From assembly GCA_026415435.1 (NCBI GenBank), contig JAOAHC010000040.1:1-64000 (forward strand): DNA of 64,000 nucleotides, read 5' to 3'. Position numbers and translations under genes: made by a program. Below the pieces are notes generated by a model that worked only from the letters and a program-made list of their open reading frames with translations, had not been told where the DNA came from and made no database searches. Each line of letters starts with the position of its first letter. The stretch's first letter is position 1. Positions 1-8,013 of this stretch are shown piece by piece. This stretch comes from Clostridia bacterium (GTDB taxonomy: Bacteria; Bacillota; Clostridia; TANB77; CAG-465).

Positions 1-512
1 TAGATGTGAAATATGTACCACAGAATTGTCTAACAAAAGAATTAAGAGATAAAAAAGAAAAGTATTATCAATATACAGCAATAGATGAATATACAAGGTT
101 AAGATGTATATGGTTTTCAAATGAACATAGTACATATGAATCAAGTAAATTTGTAGATATAATACAAAGAACATTTCCATTTAAAATAGAGTGTATACAA
201 ACAGATAATGGGTTTGAATTCACTAATCGACTAATGGGACCGAATAGTAAAGAAACACTGTTTGAGAGTAAATTAGGTGCATTAGGAATAAAACATAAAC
301 TTATTAAACCTTATACACCAAGACACAATGGAAAAGTAGAAAGAAGTCATAGAAAAGATCAAGAAAGATTTTATTACAATAAGATATTTTTCAGTTTTGA
401 AGATCTAGTTAACAGAGCAAAGTATTATATAAGAGAATATAACAATTTTCCAATGAAGCCTTTAAAATGGCTAAGTCCAAGAGAAAAACTATTAGAATAT
501 ATGTCAAGTTAA
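1..512 (+). CDS. IS transposase, DDE integrase core (5' end outside window)
   Basis: This is the C-terminal part of a retroviral-integrase-type (rve) transposase, of the IS481/IS3 kind. The open frame runs in from the left edge: the codon before the GTG at 6 is GAT, giving the Asp of a DVKYVP motif, which is normally the first catalytic Asp of the DDE triad. The second Asp lies in QTDNGFEF and the Glu in NGKVERSHR, so the visible triad is complete. The end RYYIREYNNFPMKPL-type region and the short C-terminus (ending LLEYMSS) are usual for this family. The N-terminal HTH part is not in the window. The copy may be functional. No target duplication can be tested because the other end is missing. 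Confidence 0.85.
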   Translation, partial: DVKYVPQNCLTKELRDKKEKYYQYTAIDEYTRLRCIWFSNEHSTYESSKFVDIIQRTFPFKIECIQTDNGFEFTNRLMGPNSKETLFESKLGALGIKHKLIKPYTPRHNGKVERSHRKDQERFYYNKIFFSFEDLVNRAKYYIREYNNFPMKPLKWLSPREKLLEYMSS

Positions 513-560
513 AGTTCACGCTAAGTATATCATGGTATTCAAACTATATATTTTAAAATA

Positions 561-589
561 AAGTGTGACATATGATTGACAAACCTACA
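561..589. repeat. Probable right end (terminal inverted repeat) of the insertion sequence
   Basis: Just downstream of the transposase gene is the sequence AAGTGTGACATATGATTGAC followed by AAACCTACA. Read from the outside it begins TGTAGG and contains TGTCACACTT, the look of IS3/IS481-type terminal repeats. The boundary is inferred only, since the left end lies outside the window. Confidence 0.4.
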
Positions 590-619
590 TTTTATAAATA
601 AATCGTTATATTATATAAG

Positions 620-648
620 TTGAATTTAATATATATATATGATATAAT
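620..648 (+). promoter_or_regulatory. Sigma-A-type promoter of the glycolipid operon
   Basis: TTGAAT (620-625) and TATAAT (643-648) are separated by 17 bases, about 65 bases before the start codon at 715. An (AT)n run fills the spacer. It lies just outside the presumed IS end. Confidence 0.6.
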
Positions 649-714
649 TATATTTAGTAAAATTATGGTTATTTTATATATACTATTTTTTGAATTAGGA
701 GGGAGATAGGTATT

Positions 715-1773
715 ATGAGTAAAACTATTAATATGTTATCTGGTGCGCATAAAGTAAAAGGACAAGGAGTTTTATCTGCATGCGAAGAGCAAGTTAACCT
801 TGTAAAGAACCATTTAAATAATGAATATAAGGTGGAAATAAATGAAATTAAGTTTGCAGATATAATGCATTATCATACTATTAACTTAGAGTATTTCTTA
901 ACACTACCTTTTACAAAAATTAAATCATGCACAGTTGGATATGTACATTTTCTTCCAGAAACCCTTGAAAATAGTATAAAACTACCAAAAATAATTAAAA
1001 AAATATTCTATAAATATGTTATTGAGTTTTATAAAAATATGGATTATATAATTACAGTTAATCCGTATTTTATTGATAAATTAGTTAATTATGGTATAGA
1101 AAGAGATAAAATTACTTACATACCTAACTATGTCTCATCTAAAAATTTCTTTAAAATTGATAAACAAGAAAAAATAAAGGTTAGAAAAAAATATAACATA
1201 TCAAAGGATAAGTTTGTTATTTTGTGTGTAGGACAACTACAAACTAGAAAAGGGTTTTTCGATTTTATAGAAATAGCAAAAAAACTTCCTGATATTCAGT
1301 TTGTTTGGGCAGGAGGATTTTCGTTTAAAAAAATTACTGACGGGTATGAAAAAATAAATAAAATAGTTGAAGATCCACCTAAAAATGTTAAATTCTTGGG
1401 AATAATTCCAAGAGAGGAAATGAATAATATATATAATATGGCTGATGTAATGTTTCTACCATCTTATGAGGAACTCTTTCCAATGTCTGTACTTGAATCT
1501 GCAAATTGCAGATTACCAATAGTATTAAGAAATATTGATCTATATAAAGGCATATTAGATGGATATTATTTAAGTGGACACACTAATGATGAATTTATAA
1601 GCATAATTAATAAATTAAAAACAGAATTAGCCTTCTATATTAAAGCTTCACATATGGCGTCTTTATGTAGTAAACACTATAGTGAGGAAAATGTAAGCAA
1701 GATATGGAAAGCATATTATAATAAAATATATAAGATGAGTTTAAAAAATAAGAACAAATGGAGAAATTTATGA
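715..1773 (+). CDS. GT4 glycosyltransferase, probably membrane glycolipid synthesis
   Basis: A family 4 (GT-B fold) glycosyltransferase of 352 residues. The N-terminus carries the MLSGAHKVKGQGV pattern followed by HYHTINLEYF and VGYVHFLPETLE. From memory this resembles the Lactobacillales glycosyltransferases that act on glucosyl-diacylglycerol (CpoA/LafB/BgsA type). The C-terminal nucleotide-sugar domain starts at VILCVGQLQTRKGFFDF (about residue 168) and holds the E-x7-E motif in YEELFPMSVLESA. There is no signal peptide or membrane helix, so it should act at the inner membrane face. A strong AGGAGGG site precedes ATG 715. The next gene starts inside its last codons. The glycolipid substrate is inferred from resemblance and from the flippase-like neighbour. 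Confidence 0.8.
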   Translation: MSKTINMLSGAHKVKGQGVLSACEEQVNLVKNHLNNEYKVEINEIKFADIMHYHTINLEYFLTLPFTKIKSCTVGYVHFLPETLENSIKLPKIIKKIFYKYVIEFYKNMDYIITVNPYFIDKLVNYGIERDKITYIPNYVSSKNFFKIDKQEKIKVRKKYNISKDKFVILCVGQLQTRKGFFDFIEIAKKLPDIQFVWAGGFSFKKITDGYEKINKIVEDPPKNVKFLGIIPREEMNNIYNMADVMFLPSYEELFPMSVLESANCRLPIVLRNIDLYKGILDGYYLSGHTNDEFISIINKLKTELAFYIKASHMASLCSKHYSEENVSKIWKAYYNKIYKMSLKNKNKWRNL

Positions 1774-2900
1774 GAAAAAGAAAGAAGTACATAATAAACA
1801 TAGGTATTATTGTAGGGATATTTATTGCATTATTTATTTATATGTTGATTGTCGATGGATGGTCTAACATGGTAACTGTAACAAAAAATGTAGACTTCTT
1901 GTGGGTTTTTATTGGTGTAGCTTGTATGTTTGTTTATTGGTTTTTTGATGCATTAGTAATAGATATTATATGTAAGAAAATCTATCCAAAACAGAAATAT
2001 TCAAATAGCTTTAAATTATCAATGATTGGTCAGTTATTTAACAACATAACTTTGTTTTCTTCAGGTGAGCAACCAGTTCAAACATATATTATGAATATGG
2101 AGGGAAAGAGTGTAAGTAATAGTGCATCAATATTGTTACTTAAATTTATAATTTTCCAGGCAACTCATGTTATATATACAGCTATAATATTAATATTTAA
2201 ATATACATATTTTAAATCATTAATTAGTAATTTTGTAGATCTAGCACTTATAGGATTTTTAGTTAACTTTTTTGTTATAATCATACTAATTTTAATTGGT
2301 ATTAATAGAAATATTTCTTTAGGAATATTAAGACCAACTTTTAAACTATTAGGAAAATTACGTCTAATTAAAAATCTTGATAAAAAGTTATTAAAACTTG
2401 AAAATGAGATTAATTCTTTTCATGATCAATTTAAACTATTTAGTAAAGAAACAACACTTATTATTAAATCATTTATTTTGACTTTTGTACAACTAACTGC
2501 TTTTTTTTCAGTTGCATATACAGTTTATAAAGCTTTTGGTTTTACAGCACATGAATTTATTAATATATTAAGCGCACAAGCCTTTTTAATGATGGTAGTT
2601 GCTTTTGTGCCGACACCTGGAGCTGGACTTTTTGCAGAGGGAGGCTTCTACGTTATATTTTCACATTACTTTACTAATAACACAATATATATGGCTACAT
2701 TCTTTTGGAGATTATATGTATTCTATCTACCGATACTAATTGGTGGAATGTTTATGATTGGAATAAACAAAAAGAAAAAGGTAAAGAAGGAACATATATA
2801 CTTACTTGATAAACCATATTTGAAACAAATAAAAAATATAATTATACGATTAGATAATATGAAAAAATATAGAAAAATAAAGGTGGAGGAAAATTTGTGA
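1770..2900 (+). CDS. UPF0104 / MprF-type flippase-like membrane protein
   Basis: Polytopic membrane protein of about 376 residues with seven to eight hydrophobic helices, of the lysylphosphatidylglycerol-synthase transmembrane (UPF0104) family but without the catalytic C-terminal domain of MprF. The conserved segment FSSGEQPVQTYIM and the PTPGAGLFAEGGF motif support the family. Known members move or present lipids across the membrane. Next to the GT4 gene it may export the glycolipid made there (inference). An ATG at 1758 is in frame, but GGAG at about 1759-1763 sits 7 bases before ATG 1770, so 1770 is preferred. It overlaps the preceding gene by 4 bases and the next by 4. Confidence 0.8.
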   Translation: MRKRKKYIINIGIIVGIFIALFIYMLIVDGWSNMVTVTKNVDFLWVFIGVACMFVYWFFDALVIDIICKKIYPKQKYSNSFKLSMIGQLFNNITLFSSGEQPVQTYIMNMEGKSVSNSASILLLKFIIFQATHVIYTAIILIFKYTYFKSLISNFVDLALIGFLVNFFVIIILILIGINRNISLGILRPTFKLLGKLRLIKNLDKKLLKLENEINSFHDQFKLFSKETTLIIKSFILTFVQLTAFFSVAYTVYKAFGFTAHEFINILSAQAFLMMVVAFVPTPGAGLFAEGGFYVIFSHYFTNNTIYMATFFWRLYVFYLPILIGGMFMIGINKKKKVKKEHIYLLDKPYLKQIKNIIIRLDNMKKYRKIKVEENL

Positions 2901-3634
2901 AAAATACAGTTTTAGTTACAGGTGGGGCAAAAGGAATAGGTAAACAAATTTGTATCGATTTTGCAAGATCTGGATATAACGTGTGTGTTAATTACAACAC
3001 ATCTGAGAAAGAAGCCAAGTTGTTAGAAAATGAGCTAAATAATGAAGGCTTAAGTATATCTATATATAAAGCTGATGTAAGTGATAGAATACAAGTCGAT
3101 AATATGATTGATACAATAATTTCTAGATATGGTTCAATTGATGTCTTAGTAAATAACGCTGGGATATCTGAATACAGCCTATTTACAGATATATCTGAGG
3201 AAAGTTTTAAAAGAATGCTTGACATTCATTTACTTGGAACCTTCAACTGTACCCAATCTGTATTAAAAAAATATATGATTAACAAAAAAGAGGGAAAAAT
3301 TATAAATATTTCTTCTATATGGGGAATTACAGGAGCTTCATGTGAGGTTCATTATTCTACGGCTAAAGCGGGGATGATAGGGTTTACAAAAGCCTTAGCA
3401 CATGAACTAGGTCCATGTAACATAACTGTAAACGTAGTTGCTCCTGGGGTTATAGATACAGATATGATTGCCACTCTGACAGAAGAAGAAAGAAAAGGGA
3501 TAATAGATCAAATTCCTCTTATGAGAATAGGTAATACAAAAGATATATCAGGGCTTGTATTATTTTTAGCATCAGATAAGGCAAGCTATATAACAGGCCA
3601 AGTTATAAGTCCAAATGGTGGAATGATAATATAA
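2897..3634 (+). CDS. Short-chain dehydrogenase/reductase, FabG-like
   Basis: Classical SDR of 245 residues. It has the NAD(P) motif TGGAKGIG near the N-terminus, NNAG at about residue 88, the catalytic Ser in ISSIWG and YSTAKAG (Tyr-x3-Lys), and a C-terminal GQVISPNGG tail as in 3-oxoacyl-ACP reductases. It begins with GTG in a GTGA overlap with the upstream stop, after GGTGGAGG, so translation is probably coupled. As last gene of a glycolipid-type operon it may serve lipid or acyl-chain reduction. SDR sequence alone does not fix the substrate, so it should not be named fabG without more data. Confidence 0.8.
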   Translation: MKNTVLVTGGAKGIGKQICIDFARSGYNVCVNYNTSEKEAKLLENELNNEGLSISIYKADVSDRIQVDNMIDTIISRYGSIDVLVNNAGISEYSLFTDISEESFKRMLDIHLLGTFNCTQSVLKKYMINKKEGKIINISSIWGITGASCEVHYSTAKAGMIGFTKALAHELGPCNITVNVVAPGVIDTDMIATLTEEERKGIIDQIPLMRIGNTKDISGLVLFLASDKASYITGQVISPNGGMII

Positions 3635-3680
3635 AAAAATATGACTAAATTCATATTTATGAAATTAGTCATATTTTTTT
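3634..3680. terminator. Bidirectional intrinsic terminator
   Basis: A perfect 15-bp stem, AAAAAATATGACTAA at 3634-3648 with its complement at 3666-3680, encloses a loop of about 17 bases. A and T runs at the two feet let it serve both the plus operon and the converging minus gene. Confidence 0.85.
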
Positions 3681-3691
3681 CATCTTTCATA

Positions 3692-4033
3692 TTATTTTGT
3701 TTTTGGTTTTAATGATTGTGTAGTCGCCAAAAAAATTGAAATTGCAATCATTACTAAATGTGCTAAAAAAATGATACCAGGATACCCTATTACAAGGCTA
3801 ATTATACTAACGAATACTACCGAAAAAGTTGATACACACCATAGTAATCCTGATTGGATCGTTTTTGTATACAAAAACACTACATATATCAATCCAAGAA
3901 TAAGTGAGTTTTCAATACAGTCTAAAAGCACACCGTTGTTTTGTAAGGGAAAATTTAAAAGTAGTTCAATCATAAAAAACAAACTCATTATAAGTAGAAT
4001 CCTTATTGCTATTTTCCTCTCAATTTTTATCAT
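3692..4033 (-). CDS. Small four-helix membrane protein, unknown function
   Basis: A 113-residue protein with four evenly spaced hydrophobic helices (about residues 8-28, 44-59, 63-84 and 87-105) and a basic N-terminus and C-terminus (KPKTK). I do not recognise the family. The start is firm: AGGAGG lies 7 bases before the ATG on the minus strand, which favours this reading over an overlapping open frame on the plus strand that lacks a ribosome site. It converges on the upstream operon at a shared terminator. Confidence 0.65.
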   Translation of the reverse strand: MIKIERKIAIRILLIMSLFFMIELLLNFPLQNNGVLLDCIENSLILGLIYVVFLYTKTIQSGLLWCVSTFSVVFVSIISLVIGYPGIIFLAHLVMIAISIFLATTQSLKPKTK

Positions 4034-4140
4034 AGATAAATCCTCCTAAAAAAGTTTTTTTAAAGATTTCTTTATATTAATATATTTATATTATACACTA
4101 ATTTACATAAAAAGTCAATTTTAATGTTTTGTTTATGGAT

Positions 4141-4170
4141 AAAAAAGCGCATAGATTAAAAATCTAAGCA
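4141..4170 (-). terminator. Intrinsic terminator of the small Q/M/P-rich gene
   Basis: Read on the minus strand, GCTTAGATT and AATCTATGC form a stem with one mismatch and a short loop, followed by six T. It lies 15 bases after the stop codon. Confidence 0.75.
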
Positions 4171-4184
4171 CTTACATAACATTA

Positions 4185-4427
4185 TTATTTTCCAGGAGTT
4201 CCTTCTCTTGAAATTTTTTCATAATCTTTTAATCTTATCCTATAGTCCAACATTTGAGTTAAATACCTATAATACATATACTGTTGTTCGTAATACATTG
4301 CTGGATTCATAGAAGATTGAAGTGGATCCATATCTGAAGAAGGATTCATGTTCATATTCATTTGTGGCATTTGTTGTTGGATATTTGAAAAGTTATATGG
4401 ATCAAAAAAAGGTTGATTTTTTTCCAT
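4185..4427 (-). CDS. Small Gln/Met/Pro/Tyr-rich protein, possible spore coat component
   Basis: An 80-residue protein. The first half is rich in Q, N, M and P (QQQMPQMNMNMNPSS), followed by a Tyr-rich stretch (YYEQQYMYYRYL) and a charged end. There is no signal peptide, membrane helix or known motif. AGGAGG stands 9 bases before the ATG, and an intrinsic terminator follows, so it is a single-gene unit. Small Q/M/Y-rich proteins of this kind are common among spore coat and exosporium proteins, and the next gene is the sporulation gene ylbJ. The coat role is only a guess from composition and position. Confidence 0.6.
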   Translation of the reverse strand: MEKNQPFFDPYNFSNIQQQMPQMNMNMNPSSDMDPLQSSMNPAMYYEQQYMYYRYLTQMLDYRIRLKDYEKISREGTPGK

Positions 4428-4531
4428 TATATATACCTCCTTAATTTTTTTGAAAATTTAAGTATATTTTTAAAAAAATAACTAATAATAATTGTGTAAC
4501 TTCATTAATATGTGTTACCCCCCTTCTTTTT

Positions 4532-4559
4532 AAAGTAGTCTAAGAAAATAGGCTACTTT
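4532..4559. other. Hairpin overlapping the ylbJ stop codon
   Basis: AAAGTAGTC (4532-4540) pairs with GGCTACTTT (4551-4559), nine pairs with one G-U. The T run follows on the plus strand, not on the minus strand where ylbJ is read, so it fits a terminator for plus-strand (antisense) transcripts or a 3' end stabiliser better than a ylbJ terminator. Confidence 0.45.
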
Positions 4560-5751
4560 TTTTGCCTTTATTTCTTTTTCTATCTTTTAAGTTATAAATT
4601 ATCATGTAAATTGAGAGCATAAGCACTATTAATAGAATAGAGTTAATGTATGCTGATATTAATGATGTTTTTAAAAAATCTGAATTTTTAACATCATTAA
4701 TCATGCTAGAAATAGTTAGAGTCTGTACATTAAATATACTTGTATGTTCAATTAAAATATATGATATTATCATGGAAATTATACCATGCATTACTTTAAA
4801 TAATGCTAATTTTAAAAAATTGAAATTATGTTTTGATACAGTGGAAAAAATTTGAAAGATAACACAAAGGCCACTAAATCCTAAGATAAATGATTCTAAA
4901 CATATTAGAACTGTTAAATTAGCATCTAAATTTAATATATTATATGATCCTCTAGTTATTTCAAATATCCCAGATAATATATATGAAGTGTTTTGTTCTA
5001 ACATATAGTGACTTAATACTAAATTTATCATATCAAATATTAAATTAAAAACTGAAAGAAAACCAAATATCAATGCTAGTGTAAAAAAAGAGTTTAGTAT
5101 ACATTTTTTTAATAATTCTACGTAGTTCAATTTTTTCCTATTATTTAAACTATTTTTATAAATTCTATTTAAATTTTCAGTGTTTTCATGTATAATTGTA
5201 TTGTGATGGTAATAATTAAATCTAGAAAATATTATTCCAAAAATAATTGAGGCTAGGTAATGGGAAATTAGAAGTATTATTCCTATTCTCATATTGTTAA
5301 ATATTCCTATTCCAACAGTTACTAGTATAAAAGCAGGATTGCAGTTATTTACAAATGACAATAAAGTATATGCTTGTTTTTCTGTTATTTTACCCTCTTC
5401 GTAGAGAGTATTTACAGCTTTTGAACCACTTGGAAAACCACATAAAAAACCAAGAATTATTGCAATAGAAGCTTCCTCAGGTATGCAAAATAGTTTTTTA
5501 AATATCTTACCAAAACTTTTTGCAACATTTGTAAATACATTGGTAGAAAGTGCAAATTCTGATAATATCATAAACGGTAATAAAGAAGGAATAATACAGT
5601 TCAAAAAGATATCTATACTGTTTTTAAGTGATTGTACACTTTGTTTTGAAAATACAAGAAAGATTAATAAAGTTAAAAAAAATATTATTGTATATATGGC
5701 TGATTTTAAATTTAATATGGATTTACGTAAGTTGATTGTAAAAAAATTCAT
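4540..5751 (-). CDS. ylbJ: Sporulation integral membrane protein YlbJ
   Basis: A 403-residue polytopic membrane protein of the YlbJ family (nucleoside-recognition/Gate type). The family signature CGFPSGSKAVNTLYEEG is followed by FVNNCNPAFILVTVG, with about nine hydrophobic segments around it. In Bacillus ylbJ is a sigma-E gene needed for normal spore formation. Its transport substrate is not settled. The ATG at 5751 has a modest AGGTG site. It diverges from the methyltransferase gene with only 43 bases between, so both promoters must be packed there or lie inside the genes. This is one of the two best signs that the organism sporulates. Confidence 0.85.
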   Translation of the reverse strand: MNFFTINLRKSILNLKSAIYTIIFFLTLLIFLVFSKQSVQSLKNSIDIFLNCIIPSLLPFMILSEFALSTNVFTNVAKSFGKIFKKLFCIPEEASIAIILGFLCGFPSGSKAVNTLYEEGKITEKQAYTLLSFVNNCNPAFILVTVGIGIFNNMRIGIILLISHYLASIIFGIIFSRFNYYHHNTIIHENTENLNRIYKNSLNNRKKLNYVELLKKCILNSFFTLALIFGFLSVFNLIFDMINLVLSHYMLEQNTSYILSGIFEITRGSYNILNLDANLTVLICLESFILGFSGLCVIFQIFSTVSKHNFNFLKLALFKVMHGIISMIISYILIEHTSIFNVQTLTISSMINDVKNSDFLKTSLISAYINSILLIVLMLSIYMIIYNLKDRKRNKGKKSSLFS

Positions 5752-5794
5752 TTAAATACACCTATATACTATTTATGAATAAGGAGCACTATAT

Positions 5795-6676
5795 ATGCGT
5801 TATAACGAAGATTTTAAAGATTATGAATTGATTGACATGGCAAACTCAGAAAAACTTGAGCGTTGGGGAGATGTTTATTTAATAAGACCGGATCCACAAA
5901 TAGTTTGGACTGAGAAATCATATCCAAAATTATGGAATAATGCCCATGCAAGATATATAAGAAGTAATACAGGTGGAGGCATGTGGCAAAAATTAAAACC
6001 AATGAAGGATGTATGGAGTATTAAATATAAGGATCTTAAATTTAATTTGAAACTTATGGGTTTTAAGCATACAGGACTTTTCCCAGAACAATCTGTGAAT
6101 TGGGAATATATGATTAATAAAATAAAAATGAGAAAGTCACAAGATAAAAATAGTGAAATAAAAGTATTGAATTTATTTGCCTATACAGGAGGAGCAACTG
6201 TTGCATGTCTTAGCGCTGGTGCTAGCGTATGTCATGTTGATTCATCTCAAGGTATGGTAAATTGGGCAAAAGAAAACGTTATTTCTAGCGGTCTTAAAGA
6301 TAAACCGGTAAGATTTATAGTAGATGATGTTATAAAGTTTGTTGAAAGAGAAATTAGAAGAGGCAATTTTTATGATGCTATAATAATGGATCCACCATCA
6401 TATGGTAGAGGTAAAAATGGTGAGGTATGGAATATAGAAAACGACTTATATAACCTTATATCATTATGTAGTAAGATTTTATCACAAAAACCACTATTTT
6501 TTATAGTAAATACCTATACAGGTGGACTTTCTGGAACAATTATACAAAATGTCTTAAGACTAGGACTAAATAAGCATAACTTTGATTCGATTTCTTCAGA
6601 TGAAATTGGACTTAAAATGAGTAAAAATGGTATCATGCTTCCATGCGGAATTACCACAATATATGAAGGAAACTAA
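5795..6676 (+). CDS. Class I SAM-dependent methyltransferase, RlmI/RlmK-like
   Basis: A 293-residue Rossmann-fold methyltransferase. Motif I is VLNLFAYTGGATVACL (about residue 124), motif II is VCHVDSSQGMVNWAKEN, and the catalytic motif IV is DPPSYGRG (about residue 201). The order and the DPPSY signature match the class I rRNA methyltransferase group of RlmI/RlmK (cytosine-5 or guanine-N2 of 23S rRNA). The N-terminal PUA domain of RlmI is missing. Instead an Arg/Trp-rich region (about 20-95) precedes the catalytic core. AAGGAG precedes the ATG. The following gene begins 13 bases after the stop. The target base cannot be told from sequence. Confidence 0.75.
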   Translation: MRYNEDFKDYELIDMANSEKLERWGDVYLIRPDPQIVWTEKSYPKLWNNAHARYIRSNTGGGMWQKLKPMKDVWSIKYKDLKFNLKLMGFKHTGLFPEQSVNWEYMINKIKMRKSQDKNSEIKVLNLFAYTGGATVACLSAGASVCHVDSSQGMVNWAKENVISSGLKDKPVRFIVDDVIKFVEREIRRGNFYDAIIMDPPSYGRGKNGEVWNIENDLYNLISLCSKILSQKPLFFIVNTYTGGLSGTIIQNVLRLGLNKHNFDSISSDEIGLKMSKNGIMLPCGITTIYEGN

Positions 6677-6689
6677 AGGGGTGTATAAT

Positions 6690-7988
6690 TTGAAAATAGG
6701 GAAAGCTATAAAGGCAAATTATGAAACAACTTATAATACAGCTATAAACGAAATTCTTGATCAAATAAAAGTTACTGCAAGTGATAAAGCAATTCTTGCT
6801 GGTAAAGATAATTTAGCAGGGAAATTTGTAAAATCAGATATGCAAAAAGCTTTTTTTGATAATCTAAAAGCAAATACTTTAGATAAATCACAATTAGCTG
6901 TTATTGATGCTACTAGACTAGAACAAGAGAAAATACTAAAATATAATTCTACAAATAAATTCAAGCAAGAACTAACTAAAAATATTGGTATAGATTCTAA
7001 GAAAGTAGATGACAAAGTTAAATCTAACGTAGATAAAAATAATAAAGAAAATAAAAAATTAGCTAACAACTCAAATATTGAAGATACATATTCAATAGTT
7101 CTAAAGGCCCTATATGAAGAAATGTTAGATGAATACTATAACTTAAAACAAGAAGTAGACAGAGAGCTAGCTAGGGATAACGAATTAAATCCTCATAATG
7201 GAATATACAGAAAATATCTTTTATATCAAAATTTTCTAAGAAAAGTTGATAGTGAATATAAGAATAGAAATGGTAGATATGTAGCTATTGATGATGAAAG
7301 TATTAAAGAAAAAGAAAAGAAATACTTACGTCTTGATTTACAAGGTGAATACAAGCTTCAAAAAGATTTAGGAAACTCTATAAATAGAATTACTGATATA
7401 CAAAATGAAATTGATCAAATAAGTGAATTAATAGTAGAATTAAGTAATGATTTCCAAAAAGGAATTCTTAAAGCAGGAGAATATAATACAAAATTAGAAA
7501 ATTTAAAAGAAAAACTATATAGAAAAAATATTGAACTTGATAGACTTGAACCTACAAAAGAAGAGATCAAAAATTGGCAAGAGGCAAAAAAAGAACAACA
7601 AGATGATGAGAATCGAGTAGTAGGCACATATTATAGGGATCAAAAAGAAAAACAGGGATTATTAGATAGTAAAATATTAGATGGTGAAAGAAAACTTGAA
7701 AGCAAAAGCAATAATAATATAGATAATATTTATGATAACAATATAGAAAATTTAGAAGCACAAAAGGCAATTATCGAAGAAGAAATTGAAAATATAGCAA
7801 AACAAATTAGTGATAATAAGGAAAAAAGAAAAAATTCTAGAGGTAGTGCTTTAGCTGATTTGGATAATGTATATACTGATGAAGAGATACTTGAACAAGA
7901 TATACATAGATTAAGAAAACAACTAGATAATATTGATATTCAAATAAGTGAGGAAAGACAAAAAAAATCAGATAACAAGGTTAGATAA
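6690..7988 (+). CDS. Coiled-coil protein, unknown function
   Basis: A 432-residue soluble protein rich in Lys, Glu, Asn and Asp. Long heptad-like helices run from about residue 140 to the end, and no transmembrane segment or catalytic motif is visible. The first 90 residues (from KIGKAIKANYETTYN) look globular, and conserved-looking features there are few. An ATG at 6627 is in frame but lies within the methyltransferase gene. AGGGGTG at 6677-6683 sits 6 bases before TTG 6690, so I chose TTG. It is followed 25 bases later by the aldolase gene. I do not recognise it. A cytoskeletal or scaffold role is possible but unsupported. Confidence 0.6.
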   Translation: MKIGKAIKANYETTYNTAINEILDQIKVTASDKAILAGKDNLAGKFVKSDMQKAFFDNLKANTLDKSQLAVIDATRLEQEKILKYNSTNKFKQELTKNIGIDSKKVDDKVKSNVDKNNKENKKLANNSNIEDTYSIVLKALYEEMLDEYYNLKQEVDRELARDNELNPHNGIYRKYLLYQNFLRKVDSEYKNRNGRYVAIDDESIKEKEKKYLRLDLQGEYKLQKDLGNSINRITDIQNEIDQISELIVELSNDFQKGILKAGEYNTKLENLKEKLYRKNIELDRLEPTKEEIKNWQEAKKEQQDDENRVVGTYYRDQKEKQGLLDSKILDGERKLESKSNNNIDNIYDNNIENLEAQKAIIEEEIENIAKQISDNKEKRKNSRGSALADLDNVYTDEEILEQDIHRLRKQLDNIDIQISEERQKKSDNKVR

Positions 7989-8013
7989 TAGTATAAATTA
8001 TAGGAGGAAGTTT

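Noticed and set aside
626-648. (AT)n run as a satellite or origin-like element
   Set aside because: It is the spacer of a well-formed promoter in very AT-rich DNA; no DnaA boxes were seen.
3771-4049. A 92-codon plus-strand frame opposite the small membrane protein
   Set aside because: No ribosome site; the minus-strand frame has AGGAGG at correct spacing and a clear four-helix protein.
4494-4518. GTAAC/GTTAC inverted repeat upstream of the Q/M/P-rich gene
   Set aside because: Only five pairs with a long loop, no consistent promoter geometry.
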